From NCBI GenBank assembly GCA_002928535.1, contig PERG01000020.1, positions 1 through 36,923 of the forward strand: a stretch of DNA of 36,923 nt. Reading direction: 5' to 3'. Shown here in pieces: positions 25,619 to 33,774 of the stretch. The notes beneath the pieces were generated by a model. The model ran no database searches. It was not told the origin of the DNA and was given only the letters and a program-made list of their open reading frames with translations. Every line of letters starts with the position of its first letter. The stretch's first letter is position 1. This DNA comes from Methylotenera sp. (lineage in GTDB: Bacteria; Pseudomonadota; Gammaproteobacteria; Burkholderiales; Methylophilaceae). A program made the position numbers and the translations under genes.

Positions 25619-26674
25619 GTGAAAACCAATATGCTTGAAGCGATTTACTTCGACGGCCAGACAACCAAAAAAAGACAAGTCAGCCTGTCTTTCCAAGGCG
25701 GCAATGTGCTGGTGCAAGGTGAGGATGTGTATCACCTTGAGCCATTCAGGCCAACCATGTTATCTGAGAAACTTGGAAATGCGCCGCGACAGCTTTATTT
25801 GAGTAATCGTGCATACTGCCAGATTCAAAACCATGCTGCTCTTGAAGCGATGCTACGCGAAGCGGGATTGAAATCCCAGTCGACCGTATCTCATCTGGAA
25901 GCCCGTTGGCACTATGCGTTGGTCGCACTAGCGTTCACTTTGCTTGCAATCGTCGCTGCTTATATTTGGGTGCTACCAGTGCTTGCGAATGAAGTGGCAA
26001 AACGCATTCCGCCTGAACTCACCGCAAAGATGGATCAACAAACCTTGATGTTGCTAGAAAAAAGTACGGCTTTGACATCGACCAAATTAACTACTGCGCA
26101 GCAGCTGGCAATTCGCCAGCGTTTTCAAGCGTTGCAAGTACCTGTGGATCAGCTAAAACCAGCTTTCAAATTGGTTTTTCGTAATAGTGAAGCCATCGGC
26201 CCCAATGCATTTGCATTACCTGGCAGCACCATTCTGGTTACCGATAAATTGGTGACGCTAGCTGGGCCTTCAAACCAGAATCAAGTCATCGGTGTATTAA
26301 CGCACGAGCTGGGGCACGTTTATCATCGGCATGCCTTGCGTCAGTTTGTGCAAGGTTCCATTGTTGCGGTGGTGATGACGTGGTATCTGGGTGATATCAG
26401 TAGCTTGCTGGCGTCGGTGCCCACGGCTATGCTGCAAACCAAGTATTCACGTGAGTTAGAGGGAGAGGCGGATGATTATGCAATCAGTATGCTTAAAACC
26501 AATGGTATCTCACCTCAAGTGCTCGCCGATATGCTGATGAAACTAGAAGGCTTTTATAAACTCCAAAAACCAAGCGAGAAAGATTCCCATCATAGTTTAG
26601 AAGAGTATTTCTCAACGCACCCACTTACACAATCCAGGATTAAGAAATTGCGAGCACCTCATCATGAAAACTAA
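25619..26674 (+). CDS. M48-family zinc metallopeptidase, membrane-anchored
   Basis: The 351-residue protein has a ~95-residue N-terminal cytoplasmic-type region and one membrane segment (about 99-121). An M48 peptidase domain follows, with H-E-L-G-H at 229-233 and the third-ligand motif E-L-E-G-E-A-D (around 280). These motifs suggest an active zinc protease facing the periplasm. GTG at 25619 abuts the DUF898 stop; an ATG four codons in (25631) is an alternative and neither has an obvious ribosome site. DUF898 and M48 genes often sit together, suggesting they act jointly. Its 3' end overlaps the next gene by 11 bases. Confidence 0.93.
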   Translation: MKTNMLEAIYFDGQTTKKRQVSLSFQGGNVLVQGEDVYHLEPFRPTMLSEKLGNAPRQLYLSNRAYCQIQNHAALEAMLREAGLKSQSTVSHLEARWHYALVALAFTLLAIVAAYIWVLPVLANEVAKRIPPELTAKMDQQTLMLLEKSTALTSTKLTTAQQLAIRQRFQALQVPVDQLKPAFKLVFRNSEAIGPNAFALPGSTILVTDKLVTLAGPSNQNQVIGVLTHELGHVYHRHALRQFVQGSIVAVVMTWYLGDISSLLASVPTAMLQTKYSRELEGEADDYAISMLKTNGISPQVLADMLMKLEGFYKLQKPSEKDSHHSLEEYFSTHPLTQSRIKKLRAPHHEN

Positions 26675-26867
26675 ATTGCTAAGCTTTTGGCGCATGGTGC
26701 GGCGCTTATCAGGTGACGATGCCTACGAGCAATACCTCAAGCATTATGCGGAAACACATGCGAGTATTGAAGATAACCCTGAAGCACTGCCGCCGCTGTT
26801 AAGTCGGGAGGATTTTTTCAAGCAATGGCAAGACGGTAAATGGACGGGCGTAAAACGTTGCTGTTAA
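26664..26867 (+). CDS. YbdD/YjiX-family small CstA-associated protein
   Basis: This 67-residue protein matches the small YbdD family encoded beside cstA in many bacteria: G-D-D-A-Y-E-Q-Y-L-K-H, a central acidic-Pro segment, R-E-D-F-F-K-Q-W-Q-D, and the C-terminal double Cys (R-C-C). Here it is separated from cstA by the DUF898 and M48 genes instead of following directly. It overlaps the M48 gene, so expression is coupled to it. Function is unknown beyond association with CstA transporters. Confidence 0.85.
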   Translation: MKTKLLSFWRMVRRLSGDDAYEQYLKHYAETHASIEDNPEALPPLLSREDFFKQWQDGKWTGVKRCC

Positions 26868-26902
26868 GCCTTCATTAAATCTTAGCAATCACAACTAAAA
26901 AT

Positions 26903-27277
26903 ATGGCCAATTTGCACGTCACAGAAATTAAGGCGTTTATTCCCGCTAAAGATTTCGAGTTATCTAAGCAGTTCTATCAAGACCTTGGATTTACCATGGC
27001 GTCAGAAGGTGATGGCATCGCTTACTTTCATTTTGAGCATGCCAGTTTTTTGCTTCAGGATTATTGTGCGGAAAATCTAGCTGAAAACTTCATGATGCAT
27101 CTACTTGTTGATGACGTAGATGCATGGTGGAATGCTATTCAAGAGAAAGATATCGCCCGGAAGTATCCAGTCAAGCTTTGGCCTATCGAGCTTCAAGTAT
27201 GGAAAATGCGGGACTTTTGTATCACCGATCCATCAGGGTGCTTTGGCGAATCGGGCAGAATGTGGATTGAAACCTAA
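26903..27277 (+). CDS. VOC-superfamily (glyoxalase/bleomycin-resistance-like) protein with C-terminal frameshift
   Basis: The 124-residue protein has the paired beta-alpha-beta-beta-beta pattern of vicinal oxygen chelate proteins, with S-K-Q-F-Y-Q-D-L-G-F near residue 21 and a late D-P-S-G. After D-P-S-G the reading frame gives an atypical tail. Adding one base at 27236-27238 (GGG to GGGG) restores the usual V-L-W-R-I-G-Q-N ending and a TGA at 27268-27270. So the gene carries either a real one-base deletion or a sequence error, and the native end is probably 27270. Members bind small molecules or metals; no substrate can be named. Confidence 0.82.
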   Translation: MANLHVTEIKAFIPAKDFELSKQFYQDLGFTMASEGDGIAYFHFEHASFLLQDYCAENLAENFMMHLLVDDVDAWWNAIQEKDIARKYPVKLWPIELQVWKMRDFCITDPSGCFGESGRMWIET

Positions 27278-27365
27278 GCCCCATCAGCGTTTAGCTAGCA
27301 AAGCTAACTCATTATTCAATTTAATTTGCCAAGATCGAAGCGTGGAAAGCTTGGGACAGTCTGAT

Positions 27366-27590
27366 TTAGACCTTGGTATTTTTTGGTAAAGCTTTTCTAG
27401 GTTTAGCTCTTAAAGCCGCTAGTGCCATCGCGATTTTTTCATCGTCAGTCATTTCAGCTTGTCGTTTAAGCTCCAGCTTCTTTTGTATTTCTCTAGAAAC
27501 CTCTTGTAACTTGCTGTTTGGGAAAAATCCCGGTGGGTTAACTTTACTGGTAATTGAATTACCAAATACTTTTTGAACTAAAGTTTTCAT
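27366..27590 (-). CDS. Small basic hypothetical protein
   Basis: A 74-residue lysine-rich, mostly helical protein with no recognised domain. The middle is a charged helix with E-M-T-D-D-E-K-I-A-M-A-L-A-A-L-R-A, and the C-terminus is basic. AAGG lies about 9 bases before the ATG. An overlapping plus-strand frame is hydrophobic, Ser/Cys-rich and less convincing. It lies downstream of lgt on the same strand, with the long palindrome 27687-27721 between. Confidence 0.5.
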   Translation of the reverse strand: MKTLVQKVFGNSITSKVNPPGFFPNSKLQEVSREIQKKLELKRQAEMTDDEKIAMALAALRAKPRKALPKNTKV

Positions 27591-27686
27591 ACATCAGCCC
27601 TTGGATTAGTGTTGTTTTTGTAACAACTAATGAGCAAACTATATGCCATCTATAGTGATGCAATGGTGAGCTGAGTTAATTAAGTT

Positions 27687-27721
27687 AACTATATGAATAA
27701 TATAATATTATTCATATAGTT
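27687..27721. repeat. 35-bp perfect palindrome
   Basis: Two 17-base arms, AACTATATGAATAATAT and ATATTATTCATATAGTT, flank a single central A with no mismatch. It is entirely A/T-rich apart from two G/C pairs per arm, and lies between lgt and the small ORF at 27366-27590. As RNA it would be a long hairpin; TTTT follows on the plus strand but not on the minus strand. It could be a terminator read from the left or an operator. Confidence 0.7.
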
Positions 27722-27811
27722 TTATCTTGAGAAATTTACTGACAAGTAAAATATGTTTATTTTTATCAAATGATGATGAGTTATCGACATCCCACTCAGC
27801 TATTTACCCAA

Positions 27812-28594
27812 TTAAGTAGATTTCCTGCTGACCATCACAAACATGATGAGCCCTAATACAATCATGGGCAGACTTAACCACTGACCCATACTTAATCCAG
27901 CCGATAACAAACCTAGATAGTCATCCGGCTCACGGGTGAATTCCACCAGAAATCTAAAACTGCCATAGCCAATTAAGAATAATGCAGAAATGGCGCCTGT
28001 TGGGCGTGGTTTTGCAGAGTAAATCCATAGCATTAAAAATAGCACGATGCCTTCCAGTGTGAACTCATAGAGTTGGGATGGATGACGTAATAGATTGTCT
28101 ACTTTAGGAAACACCATGCCATATTGTGCATTGGTCACGCGGCCCCATAGCTCGGCATTGATAAAGTTTCCCATGCGACCCGCACCTAAACCGAGCGGTA
28201 CCAGCGGCGCAACAAAGTCCATAATCGCTAGCCATTTAATACGATATTTATGGCTGAAAACCCACATGGCAGCAAGTACCCCTAAGAACCCGCCATGGAA
28301 ACTCATGCCCCCGCGCCACACAGCGAAAATTTCTGCCGGATGCTGTATAAAGTAATCGAACTGGTAGAACAGCACATAGCCTAAACGCCCACCTAAAATC
28401 ACACCAATCGCGCCGTAGAATAAAGCATCATCCAGCATTTCATGGTTCCAACCATGCCAAGTACGATGTTTAACCTGCCATTTGCCCAAGCCCAAAAATG
28501 CCAGAAAGCCAATGAGGTACATCAGGCCGTACCAATGGATACCAAAAGAGCCTAAATGAATGGCAACGGGGTCAAACTCGGGGTGAACGAACAT
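27812..28594 (-). CDS. lgt: Prolipoprotein diacylglyceryl transferase
   Basis: It transfers diacylglycerol from phosphatidylglycerol to the lipobox cysteine of prolipoproteins in the inner membrane, the first step of lipoprotein maturation. The 260-residue protein has seven hydrophobic segments, the N-terminal H-W-Y-G-L-M-Y, the essential H-G-G-F-L-G region and the Lgt signature [23 protein letters not shown] lies upstream, somewhat distant. Length is normal. It marks the left edge of the accessory region. Confidence 0.96.
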   Translation of the reverse strand: MFVHPEFDPVAIHLGSFGIHWYGLMYLIGFLAFLGLGKWQVKHRTWHGWNHEMLDDALFYGAIGVILGGRLGYVLFYQFDYFIQHPAEIFAVWRGGMSFHGGFLGVLAAMWVFSHKYRIKWLAIMDFVAPLVPLGLGAGRMGNFINAELWGRVTNAQYGMVFPKVDNLLRHPSQLYEFTLEGIVLFLMLWIYSAKPRPTGAISALFLIGYGSFRFLVEFTREPDDYLGLLSAGLSMGQWLSLPMIVLGLIMFVMVSRKST

Positions 28595-28676
28595 AGTGGA
28601 GGAGTGCAGTAATTAAAACTAAATTTTACCTTGAATCGAAGTTAAAACCTTAAAGCACTCATTAATAATCCCGGGA

Positions 28677-28832
28677 CTAGGTAGTTGAGCATTCATTTTC
28701 TTTTAGCCAAAGCATTGCGGCAGTAGCCAGGGGGTCAACTAAGACTTCATAAGATACGATAAATAGCCGGCACGCTTGTAACATCAGGTGTGGAAGTTTC
28801 GGTAGGTATAGATTATCGATGTCGAAAAAAGG
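28677..28832 (-). pseudogene. Possible gene remnant or tiny ORF after the methyltransferase
   Basis: An open frame on the minus strand runs from a TAA at 28833-28835 to a TAG at 28677. It encodes a protein-like stretch with L-Y-L-P-K-L-P-H-L-M-L-Q-A-C-R and D-P-L-A-T-A-A-M-L-W-L-K-E-N-E. An internal ATG at 28784 would give 35 residues with no ribosome site. It reads like the tail of a decayed gene, but I cannot name the family. The rest of 28595-28846 shows nothing else. Confidence 0.3.
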
Positions 28833-28846
28833 TTATCTTGCGACAT

Positions 28847-29650
28847 TCACACGCGAACAGCCCGCGTGATGAGATATTCGCGACCCCAACGTACTTTGCC
28901 GTCCGCCGCGCGGTAGCCTGCGAGGTACGAAAGCAGTTCGCTCCGAAATGCTAGTAATGCATCGCCCTGGAGGCTTGCAACAGCCCGAATAGTGGGCCCG
29001 TAACGTGTCGAGAATAATTCCCAGATGTCTTCGGGCGAAGCGCCGAACTGTGGGCAGTCACCGTTTGTGAAAGTGATATCGCGGAAAGCACTTCCGAGGA
29101 GTTGCTTCACTTTGTCGGGATCGCCCCAATTAAACGGACTAGCGACACCGGCTGGCGACGGGAAATGCTTGCTGGTAATGCGGAACCAGCCACCCAAACC
29201 GCCTTCGGGAGTCCAGGCAAGGAATACGACGCGACCACCGGACCGGGTAACACGGGCCAATTCAGCCGCAACTTTCGACTGGTCCGGCGCAAACATGTGG
29301 CCACACGTCGAGACCACGACATCAAAGGTGGCATCTGCAAAAGGAAGAGCCTCTACGTCACCTTCTCGGAAATCGATATCCCCGAAGCCTGCTTTGTTTG
29401 CCTTGTCTCGTGCGACGGAAAGAAGCTCCGGCGTAATGTCCACGGCCGTAACCACCGCCCCGCGCTCTCGTGCGGCAATTGCCGTAATACCAGTCCCAGT
29501 TGCAAGGTCAAGCACGCGCTCGCCGGGATGAATCTGGGCAACTCGCAAGGTCTGGTCCGTCGAAATGGTCAGACCGTCCGCGATGCGATCATATTCGCCA
29601 AGCGCCCATGTAGCGCGCTGCTTCTTCTTAAGTTCTGTGAAGTCCATCAT
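28847..29650 (-). CDS. Class I SAM-dependent methyltransferase
   Basis: The 267-residue protein has motif I V-L-D-L-A-T-G-T-G-I-T (about 46-56), the acidic end of strand 2 in V-T-A-V-D-I-T, and G-D-V-E-A-L-P-F-A-D followed by F-D-V-V-V-S, the UbiE/methyltransferase-11 pattern. It methylates an unknown small molecule. GAGGAGAATTC directly precedes two adjacent ATG codons. Codon use is richer in G and C than in surrounding genes, and the gene opens the variable region after lgt, both signs of acquisition. Confidence 0.92.
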   Translation of the reverse strand: MMDFTELKKKQRATWALGEYDRIADGLTISTDQTLRVAQIHPGERVLDLATGTGITAIAARERGAVVTAVDITPELLSVARDKANKAGFGDIDFREGDVEALPFADATFDVVVSTCGHMFAPDQSKVAAELARVTRSGGRVVFLAWTPEGGLGGWFRITSKHFPSPAGVASPFNWGDPDKVKQLLGSAFRDITFTNGDCPQFGASPEDIWELFSTRYGPTIRAVASLQGDALLAFRSELLSYLAGYRAADGKVRWGREYLITRAVRV

Positions 29651-29829
29651 GAATTCTCCTCATTGTGAGTGAAGAACCGCCTTGGCTGGCAAACCCTCGC
29701 TCAGTACCATCGGTTTCAATTGTCGTGCACTTAATTTAGGACATAAACGGCGAGCATTAGTGCGTCCCCTGTCGGATCGAACTGAGCGTTTGTCCATCAT
29801 CAAGAAAAAGATGAAATCTAAATACGCAG

Positions 29830-30213
29830 TCATTTCGCCTGATCAACCATCTGAACGGTCTTTTCCTCCACCTCTTTGGCAACTTGGACTAATGCTGCGT
29901 CCTTAGATAACGCCGAAAGCATTTGCACTGGCTTAATAAGGCCAATTTTCGTTTTGCCTTTCTCCGTATAGACCGAGATACGACAGGGTAACGCCATGTT
30001 CAGGCGCATATCGGTGGACAAAACTTTTGCAGCCTGCCCCGGATTGCAAACTTCAAAAATCTTGCACTCCTCATCAAATGCAATGCCTTTACTACGAAGT
30101 GTAGCCCCCAAGTCGTGCACATATAGCACTCCGAAGCCATGTTGCTTAACCGCTGATTCAAGATCTGTCGATGCCTGGCTGAATGATTTGTTGGTTTCAA
30201 TAATGTAATACAT
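29830..30213 (-). CDS. DUF302-domain protein
   Basis: The 127-residue protein matches DUF302: Y-Y-I-I-E-T-N-K-S-F near the start, G-F-G-V-L-Y-V-H-D-L-G around 26-36, an F-E-V-C-N-P segment with the typical Cys-Asn-Pro, and A-L-P-C-R-I-S-V-Y. No signal peptide is seen. Function is not established; members often sit near redox or metal genes, and the VIT1-type transporter gene lies 89 bases upstream on the same strand. Confidence 0.88.
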   Translation of the reverse strand: MYYIIETNKSFSQASTDLESAVKQHGFGVLYVHDLGATLRSKGIAFDEECKIFEVCNPGQAAKVLSTDMRLNMALPCRISVYTEKGKTKIGLIKPVQMLSALSKDAALVQVAKEVEEKTVQMVDQAK

Positions 30214-30302
30214 GAAATCACCTCGATCTTTATGGTCGACACCTAACCTTAGGTTAACCGATGTACTTCGTTATGGCGCTATGAGCTCTTGGTCGCATAG
30301 TT

Positions 30303-30992
30303 TCAAGCAGCCACACCAAATAGGGCGCCTACGCCAGCGGTCAATGCCATTGCCAAGGCGCCCCAAAACGTGATGCGGTTGACAGACGTAATAACAGGTG
30401 ACCCGCCAGTACGTGCAGCTAGTAGGCCCAAAAGCGCTAGAAATAGGAGAGAGCTGCCGGCGAGACCCCACATCAGAAAGGAAACTGGAAGCAAAACAAC
30501 CATCAAAAGAGGGAGCGCTGCGCCCACCGCAAATGTACCCGCCGAAGCTAATGCGGCTTGTACTGGTTTAGCAGCCAGCGTGTCCGATATGCCAAGCTCA
30601 TCACGTGCATGGGCAGCAAGCGCATCGTGCTGTGTCAATTGTGTAGCAACTCGCGAAGCCAAGGTGGTGTCCAGTCCTCTTTTCACGTAGATGGCCATCA
30701 ATTCCGCGTGTTCCTCTGCCGGATTCGAAGCCAGCTCCTTGCTTTCACGTGCCAAATCCGCGCGTTCAGTATCAGCCTGGGTACTGACCGAGACATACTC
30801 GCCTGCAGCCATGGACATAGCTCCGGCTACAAGGCCAGCGACGCCTGCAATCAGAATACCCTTAGTATCTGCACCTGCCGCAGCGACCCCCAAGACAAGG
30901 CTAGCAGTAGAAACGATACCGTCGTTGGCCCCAATCACGGCAGCGCGGAGCCAGCCAGTCCGGTGAGTTCTGTGTCTCTCGCTGTGTCGCAT
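30303..30992 (-). CDS. VIT1/CCC1-family Fe2+/Mn2+ transporter
   Basis: The 229-residue membrane protein starts with a His/Arg-rich segment (R-H-S-E-R-H-R-T-H-R-T), then the family signature A-V-I-G-A-N-D-G-I-V-S-T and A-G-E-Y-V-S-V-S. A cytoplasmic acidic region with E-E-H-A-E-L and three C-terminal membrane segments follow. The family moves ferrous iron or manganese out of the cytoplasm. Metal preference cannot be read from sequence. DUF302 follows downstream. Confidence 0.93.
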   Translation of the reverse strand: MRHSERHRTHRTGWLRAAVIGANDGIVSTASLVLGVAAAGADTKGILIAGVAGLVAGAMSMAAGEYVSVSTQADTERADLARESKELASNPAEEHAELMAIYVKRGLDTTLASRVATQLTQHDALAAHARDELGISDTLAAKPVQAALASAGTFAVGAALPLLMVVLLPVSFLMWGLAGSSLLFLALLGLLAARTGGSPVITSVNRITFWGALAMALTAGVGALFGVAA

Positions 30993-31177
30993 AATGTCTA
31001 CCCATCGTCAGAGAATTTTTAGGAGCCCAAAGTTCCCACAAAAAAATCGCCATGACCCCTAAGCAATCTGGCGCTTGTATTGTTTTTTGTTGAAACCTTT
31101 CGGGTATAGCAATTTGCATAATTACTATACTGAACTCTACAACCGAAGCTTTATCGCGTAAATCCGTTGAGATATGG

Positions 31178-31669
31178 TTAGCGCTCGGAGTGAGGTATCG
31201 AAATCTTTTCAATACGATCCTCTAGTTCACCAATGTAGGCAGCAAGTGTATTGCCTGATTGTTCCATATACGATTGAAACTCATGTTCGAGTTTGTCTAT
31301 CCTCGCCAAAACTTGGTCTTTGGAATCACCATTCTGGATGGATTGTTTGGTCGACTCAGATTCGATGTAAGCGCGTAACTCGGTAAATCGAGAAGCTTCT
31401 GCCCGATCAGCCAACTCTCTATTGGCTTGCAGCTCGCGTGAATGACGGCGTGCCTCCATAAGTACGGAACCCTGAAGGTAGGCAATGTATGCAAAGAACA
31501 GCGTTGTAACGACTACCAGCAGTCCCAGCATGATGACACCTAACGGCATGTAGACTGTAGTGTAGCCCAGGGACAATTCGGTGGGGGAAAGGAACACTCC
31601 CCAATTTAAGGCGGCAAAAGCAGCAATCAAGGCCAACACGAGTAGCAATAGGACAGAATGTAGTTTCAT
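31178..31669 (-). CDS. LapA-like two-membrane-segment protein with coiled coil
   Basis: The 163-residue protein (ATG at 31669, GGAG 8-11 bases upstream) has two membrane segments, about 4-22 and 38-62. The joining segment A-L-N-W-G-V-F-L-S-P resembles LapA/DUF1049 proteins. A long charged helical tail follows, ending with a coiled coil (I-D-K-L-E-H-E-F and L-E-D-R-I-E-K-I). An in-frame ATG 8 codons earlier is less likely. It lies directly left of the most decayed attC-like stretch, so it may be the last, fixed cassette or the first gene outside the array. Confidence 0.78.
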   Translation of the reverse strand: MKLHSVLLLLVLALIAAFAALNWGVFLSPTELSLGYTTVYMPLGVIMLGLLVVVTTLFFAYIAYLQGSVLMEARRHSRELQANRELADRAEASRFTELRAYIESESTKQSIQNGDSKDQVLARIDKLEHEFQSYMEQSGNTLAAYIGELEDRIEKISIPHSER

Positions 31670-31701
31670 TTTAAGACTCCAAATCATGAACATTAAATGT
31701 G

Positions 31702-31872
31702 GACTAACGTTTGAACCAAGTGCGCCGTCAAGCGTTCCGCTTTCGCCTTGAAATGAGTCGTTTTAGTGACCATTTCAACGATAAAAACGCCTCACACTTT
31801 GCTAGCCGCTTTAGCGGCTTAGCAAATTGGGGAAGCCAAATATTGGCTTGCGGTCTGAATAAAGGGTTAGAC
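31702..31872 (-). repeat. Degenerate, enlarged attC-like region at the distal end of the array
   Basis: The plus strand opens with GACTAACGTTTGAA and closes with GTTAGAC, matching the borders of the intact attC sites. At 171 bases it is far too long and holds several hairpins (e.g. TTTGCTAGCCGC with GCGGCTTAGCAAA; AAGCCAA with TTGGCTT). It may be two attC sites fused by deletion of a cassette. A plus-strand frame of 62 codons here has no support as a gene. Confidence 0.5.
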
Positions 31873-31875
31873 ATA

Positions 31876-32178
31876 CTAATTCCTGAAGTAATGCGATAAC
31901 TCACACACTAGAAAAAGCAACAGTGCCCAGAAAACTAAAGTGCAGAGAATTGCAAAGCCTCCAGCTGAAGCTTGTGACCAATAATATTCATTGTTTTCTG
32001 AGCCATAAATCCAAGTTGCAGGGATGGCAGCAGATATCGCTGGAACAATAAACTTTCAAGGAAATAACTAAATAGAGAGTACTTGCGGAGTACCAACAGA
32101 AGTAGCGAGTGGGCATGCTAAAAGCCCTAAGAAAGCGAAGAAGATGACAATATCAAATGTAAAAACATTCTCATATTT
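31876..32178 (-). pseudogene. Broken cassette gene for a small membrane protein
   Basis: One minus-strand frame encodes a hydrophobic segment with I-V-I-F-F-A-F-L-G-L-L-A-C-P, then hits TAG and, three codons on, TGA. It continues in the same frame with I-Y-G-S-E-N-N-E-Y-Y-W-S and a second membrane segment, L-C-T-L-V-F-W-A-L-L-L-F-L-V, to a TAG at 31876. No start codon is visible; the frame runs back into the neighbouring attC. It is best read as a decayed two-segment membrane protein cassette. Confidence 0.55.
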
Positions 32179-32282
32179 GGCTAATCTTTGAATTAACGGG
32201 TTGGCTTTAGCTGTCACGCTTTTGTAGCTTTAGTGACCATCTCAGCTGTGAATGCCCCTGCGGTCTGAATGAATTGTTAGGC
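32179..32282 (-). repeat. Degenerate attC site
   Basis: It begins on the plus strand with GGCTAATCTTTGAATTAA, where the intact sites have the TAACGTTTGAATTAA pattern, and ends with TCTGAATGAATTGTTAGGC. The core AAC has changed to AAT on the left side, and the site is about 104 bases against 58-60 for the intact ones. It closes the DUF2784 cassette. Confidence 0.65.
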
Positions 32283-32657
32283 CGCAGGTCGGGAGCCATG
32301 ACGCCAACGATAGAGCAGCCACCCGTAGATTGCGACGTTAATTACAACAACAACGCCTGCAAGCACAAACTGAACGTCTCTCGTGATTACGGTGGGGTAT
32401 ATGATGTTCAGGATGTAGTGCTCGATGAAACTATCTGCATAGCCGTCATGGCCTGCTTTGATGCGGAAGTAGTTCTCCATGTATGTGAGTGGGCAGGCTC
32501 TGCCAGTCAGTTCGACAAAGAATCCCCATGTAGCGGCAGGAACATGCACATAGGGCATCCGGCGCCACCGAAGCGCCATCACGGCGACGAGCAGAACGAA
32601 TAGGATGAAAGCCAAATGGAGCAAAAGAACCCCATCGGCCATTAGACGGAATGCCAC
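32277..32657 (-). CDS. DUF2784 membrane protein (integron cassette)
   Basis: A 126-residue membrane protein with three to four hydrophobic segments and the DUF2784 pattern: R-L-M-A-D-G-V-L-L-L-H-L-A-F near the start, then W-G-F-F-V-E-L-T-G-R-A-C-P-L-T-Y-M-E-N, G-Y-A-D-S-F-I-E-H-Y-I, and I-Y-P-T-V-I-T-R. The GTG at 32657 is preferred because AAGGTGG precedes it and family members carry this R-L-x-A-D segment. Function is unknown. Its 3' end runs into the degenerate attC at 32179-32282. Confidence 0.85.
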   Translation of the reverse strand: MAFRLMADGVLLLHLAFILFVLLVAVMALRWRRMPYVHVPAATWGFFVELTGRACPLTYMENYFRIKAGHDGYADSFIEHYILNIIYPTVITRDVQFVLAGVVVVINVAIYGWLLYRWRHGSRPAA

Positions 32658-32967
32658 GACACCACCTTCTTCGTGAGGCCTAACGCTGCAGCTGGAACTG
32701 CTTGTTGGGCGGCATGTTTCCGATTGCATCAAGCTGATGCTCTCAACGACGCTTCCAAGCAGCCATTCTCGCTTGTACACGGCACTCGGTATGAAGCAGA
32801 GCCCTCAACCAGCTTGATGCTGTATGTGCCCCACGACTTCCTTATGGGTGTCACGCTTTCAACGCGAGCAGTGTGCAATATTCTTTCAGAGGCAAACTGT
32901 TTTGTCGGTATCGCAAACGCCAGTTTGGGACAGGGTCACTTTCACGGGGCCACATTTTTTTGCAGCG
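32658..32967 (-). other. Gene-poor spacer with a short attC remnant
   Basis: At 32678-32710 the plus strand reads GCCTAAC...GTTGGGC, both attC core patterns, but only 33 bases apart with a GCTGCAGC palindrome inside. This may be a collapsed attC. The remaining ~250 bases to the hydrolase gene hold a weak plus-strand open frame that I do not trust, and no other recognisable signal. Confidence 0.4.
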
Positions 32968-33744
32968 TCAGCCGATCGTTTCCTGGATGACCCGTATGGT
33001 ATCGGCAGGCTGATCCCACTGCGGGAAATGACCACACTTGCCAAAGAGGTGCAGCCGCGCGGCGGGAAACGCCGCCTGGGCCCGCGCGGCCTGGCGCAGC
33101 AGCAGTAAGCGGTCGTTGACACCCCAGCCGATCGTGACCCTGCCGGGCGTCGTTGTAGTCCCCTGCTGCAGCGGCCCCACGGCCAGCTCGTGCAGCATGG
33201 CATCGAACACGGGCGTGGCCGCAAAGCTACGCATTTCAGTTAGCACTATCTCTGGCGCTAGTGCCCACGGCCGGGCCGACAGCTGCGCCAGCAGCAGCAT
33301 GCGTGTGAATGCATGGCGCGACAGGAAAGGCATGACGGGCTGCAGCAGCCTTACCAGCCGGATTGACGCTGCCAGCGTTATGTGAAAGAAGTGCGTCTCC
33401 CAGCCCTGCCAGAAGCCGCCCGGGTCCAGCGCGACGCAGTGGCCGCCCATCCCGCGCCGGCTCAGCTCCAGCACCAACCGCGCTCCGACCGAGCTGCCGA
33501 CCATGTCAGCCGCCTGCAAACCCTGGGTATCGAGAAATTGCGCGATCGCATCCGCATAGGCGGCAATGGTCGGTGGCCCCGCAAGGGGCGGCGTACGGCC
33601 GTGGCCGGGCATCTCCAGCACGATCAGCTCACGCGACGCCGCCAGCTGCGGCGCCACCGTGTCCCACGACCGGGCGCTGCCCCCCAGGCCGTGCACCAGC
33701 ACAAGGGGTCGGCCCGTGCCGCGGCGTTCGAAGTTCATCAGCAT
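32968..33744 (-). CDS. Alpha/beta hydrolase (high-GC cassette gene)
   Basis: The 258-residue protein is a complete alpha/beta-hydrolase: oxyanion motif V-H-G-L-G-G near residue 18, the nucleophile elbow G-S-S-V-G (Ser in the middle), the acid in G-V-N-D-R, and the His in G-K-C-G-H-F-P-Q-W. It could be an esterase or C-C hydrolase; substrate unknown. AGGAGA lies 7 bases before the ATG at 33744. The gene is strikingly G/C-rich with G/C-ending codons, unlike its AT-rich neighbours, so it comes from a different donor. It lies between attC 34046-34105 and the remnant at 32678. Confidence 0.9.
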   Translation of the reverse strand: MLMNFERRGTGRPLVLVHGLGGSARSWDTVAPQLAASRELIVLEMPGHGRTPPLAGPPTIAAYADAIAQFLDTQGLQAADMVGSSVGARLVLELSRRGMGGHCVALDPGGFWQGWETHFFHITLAASIRLVRLLQPVMPFLSRHAFTRMLLLAQLSARPWALAPEIVLTEMRSFAATPVFDAMLHELAVGPLQQGTTTTPGRVTIGWGVNDRLLLLRQAARAQAAFPAARLHLFGKCGHFPQWDQPADTIRVIQETIG

Positions 33745-33774
33745 GAACGTGTCTCCTATCGAATAGTTCTGTTT

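Noticed and set aside
28784..28832. Extending the small ORF 28677-28784 into a full gene
   Set aside because: An in-frame TAA lies at 28833-28835, and no ribosome site is present, so at most a remnant is supported.
29682..29906. Plus-strand open frame of 74 codons between methyltransferase and DUF302 genes
   Set aside because: It overlaps the end of the DUF302 gene in antisense and has no recognisable domain.
31711..31899. Plus-strand open frame of 62 codons
   Set aside because: It lies within the degenerate attC-like region and is made of its hairpin arms.
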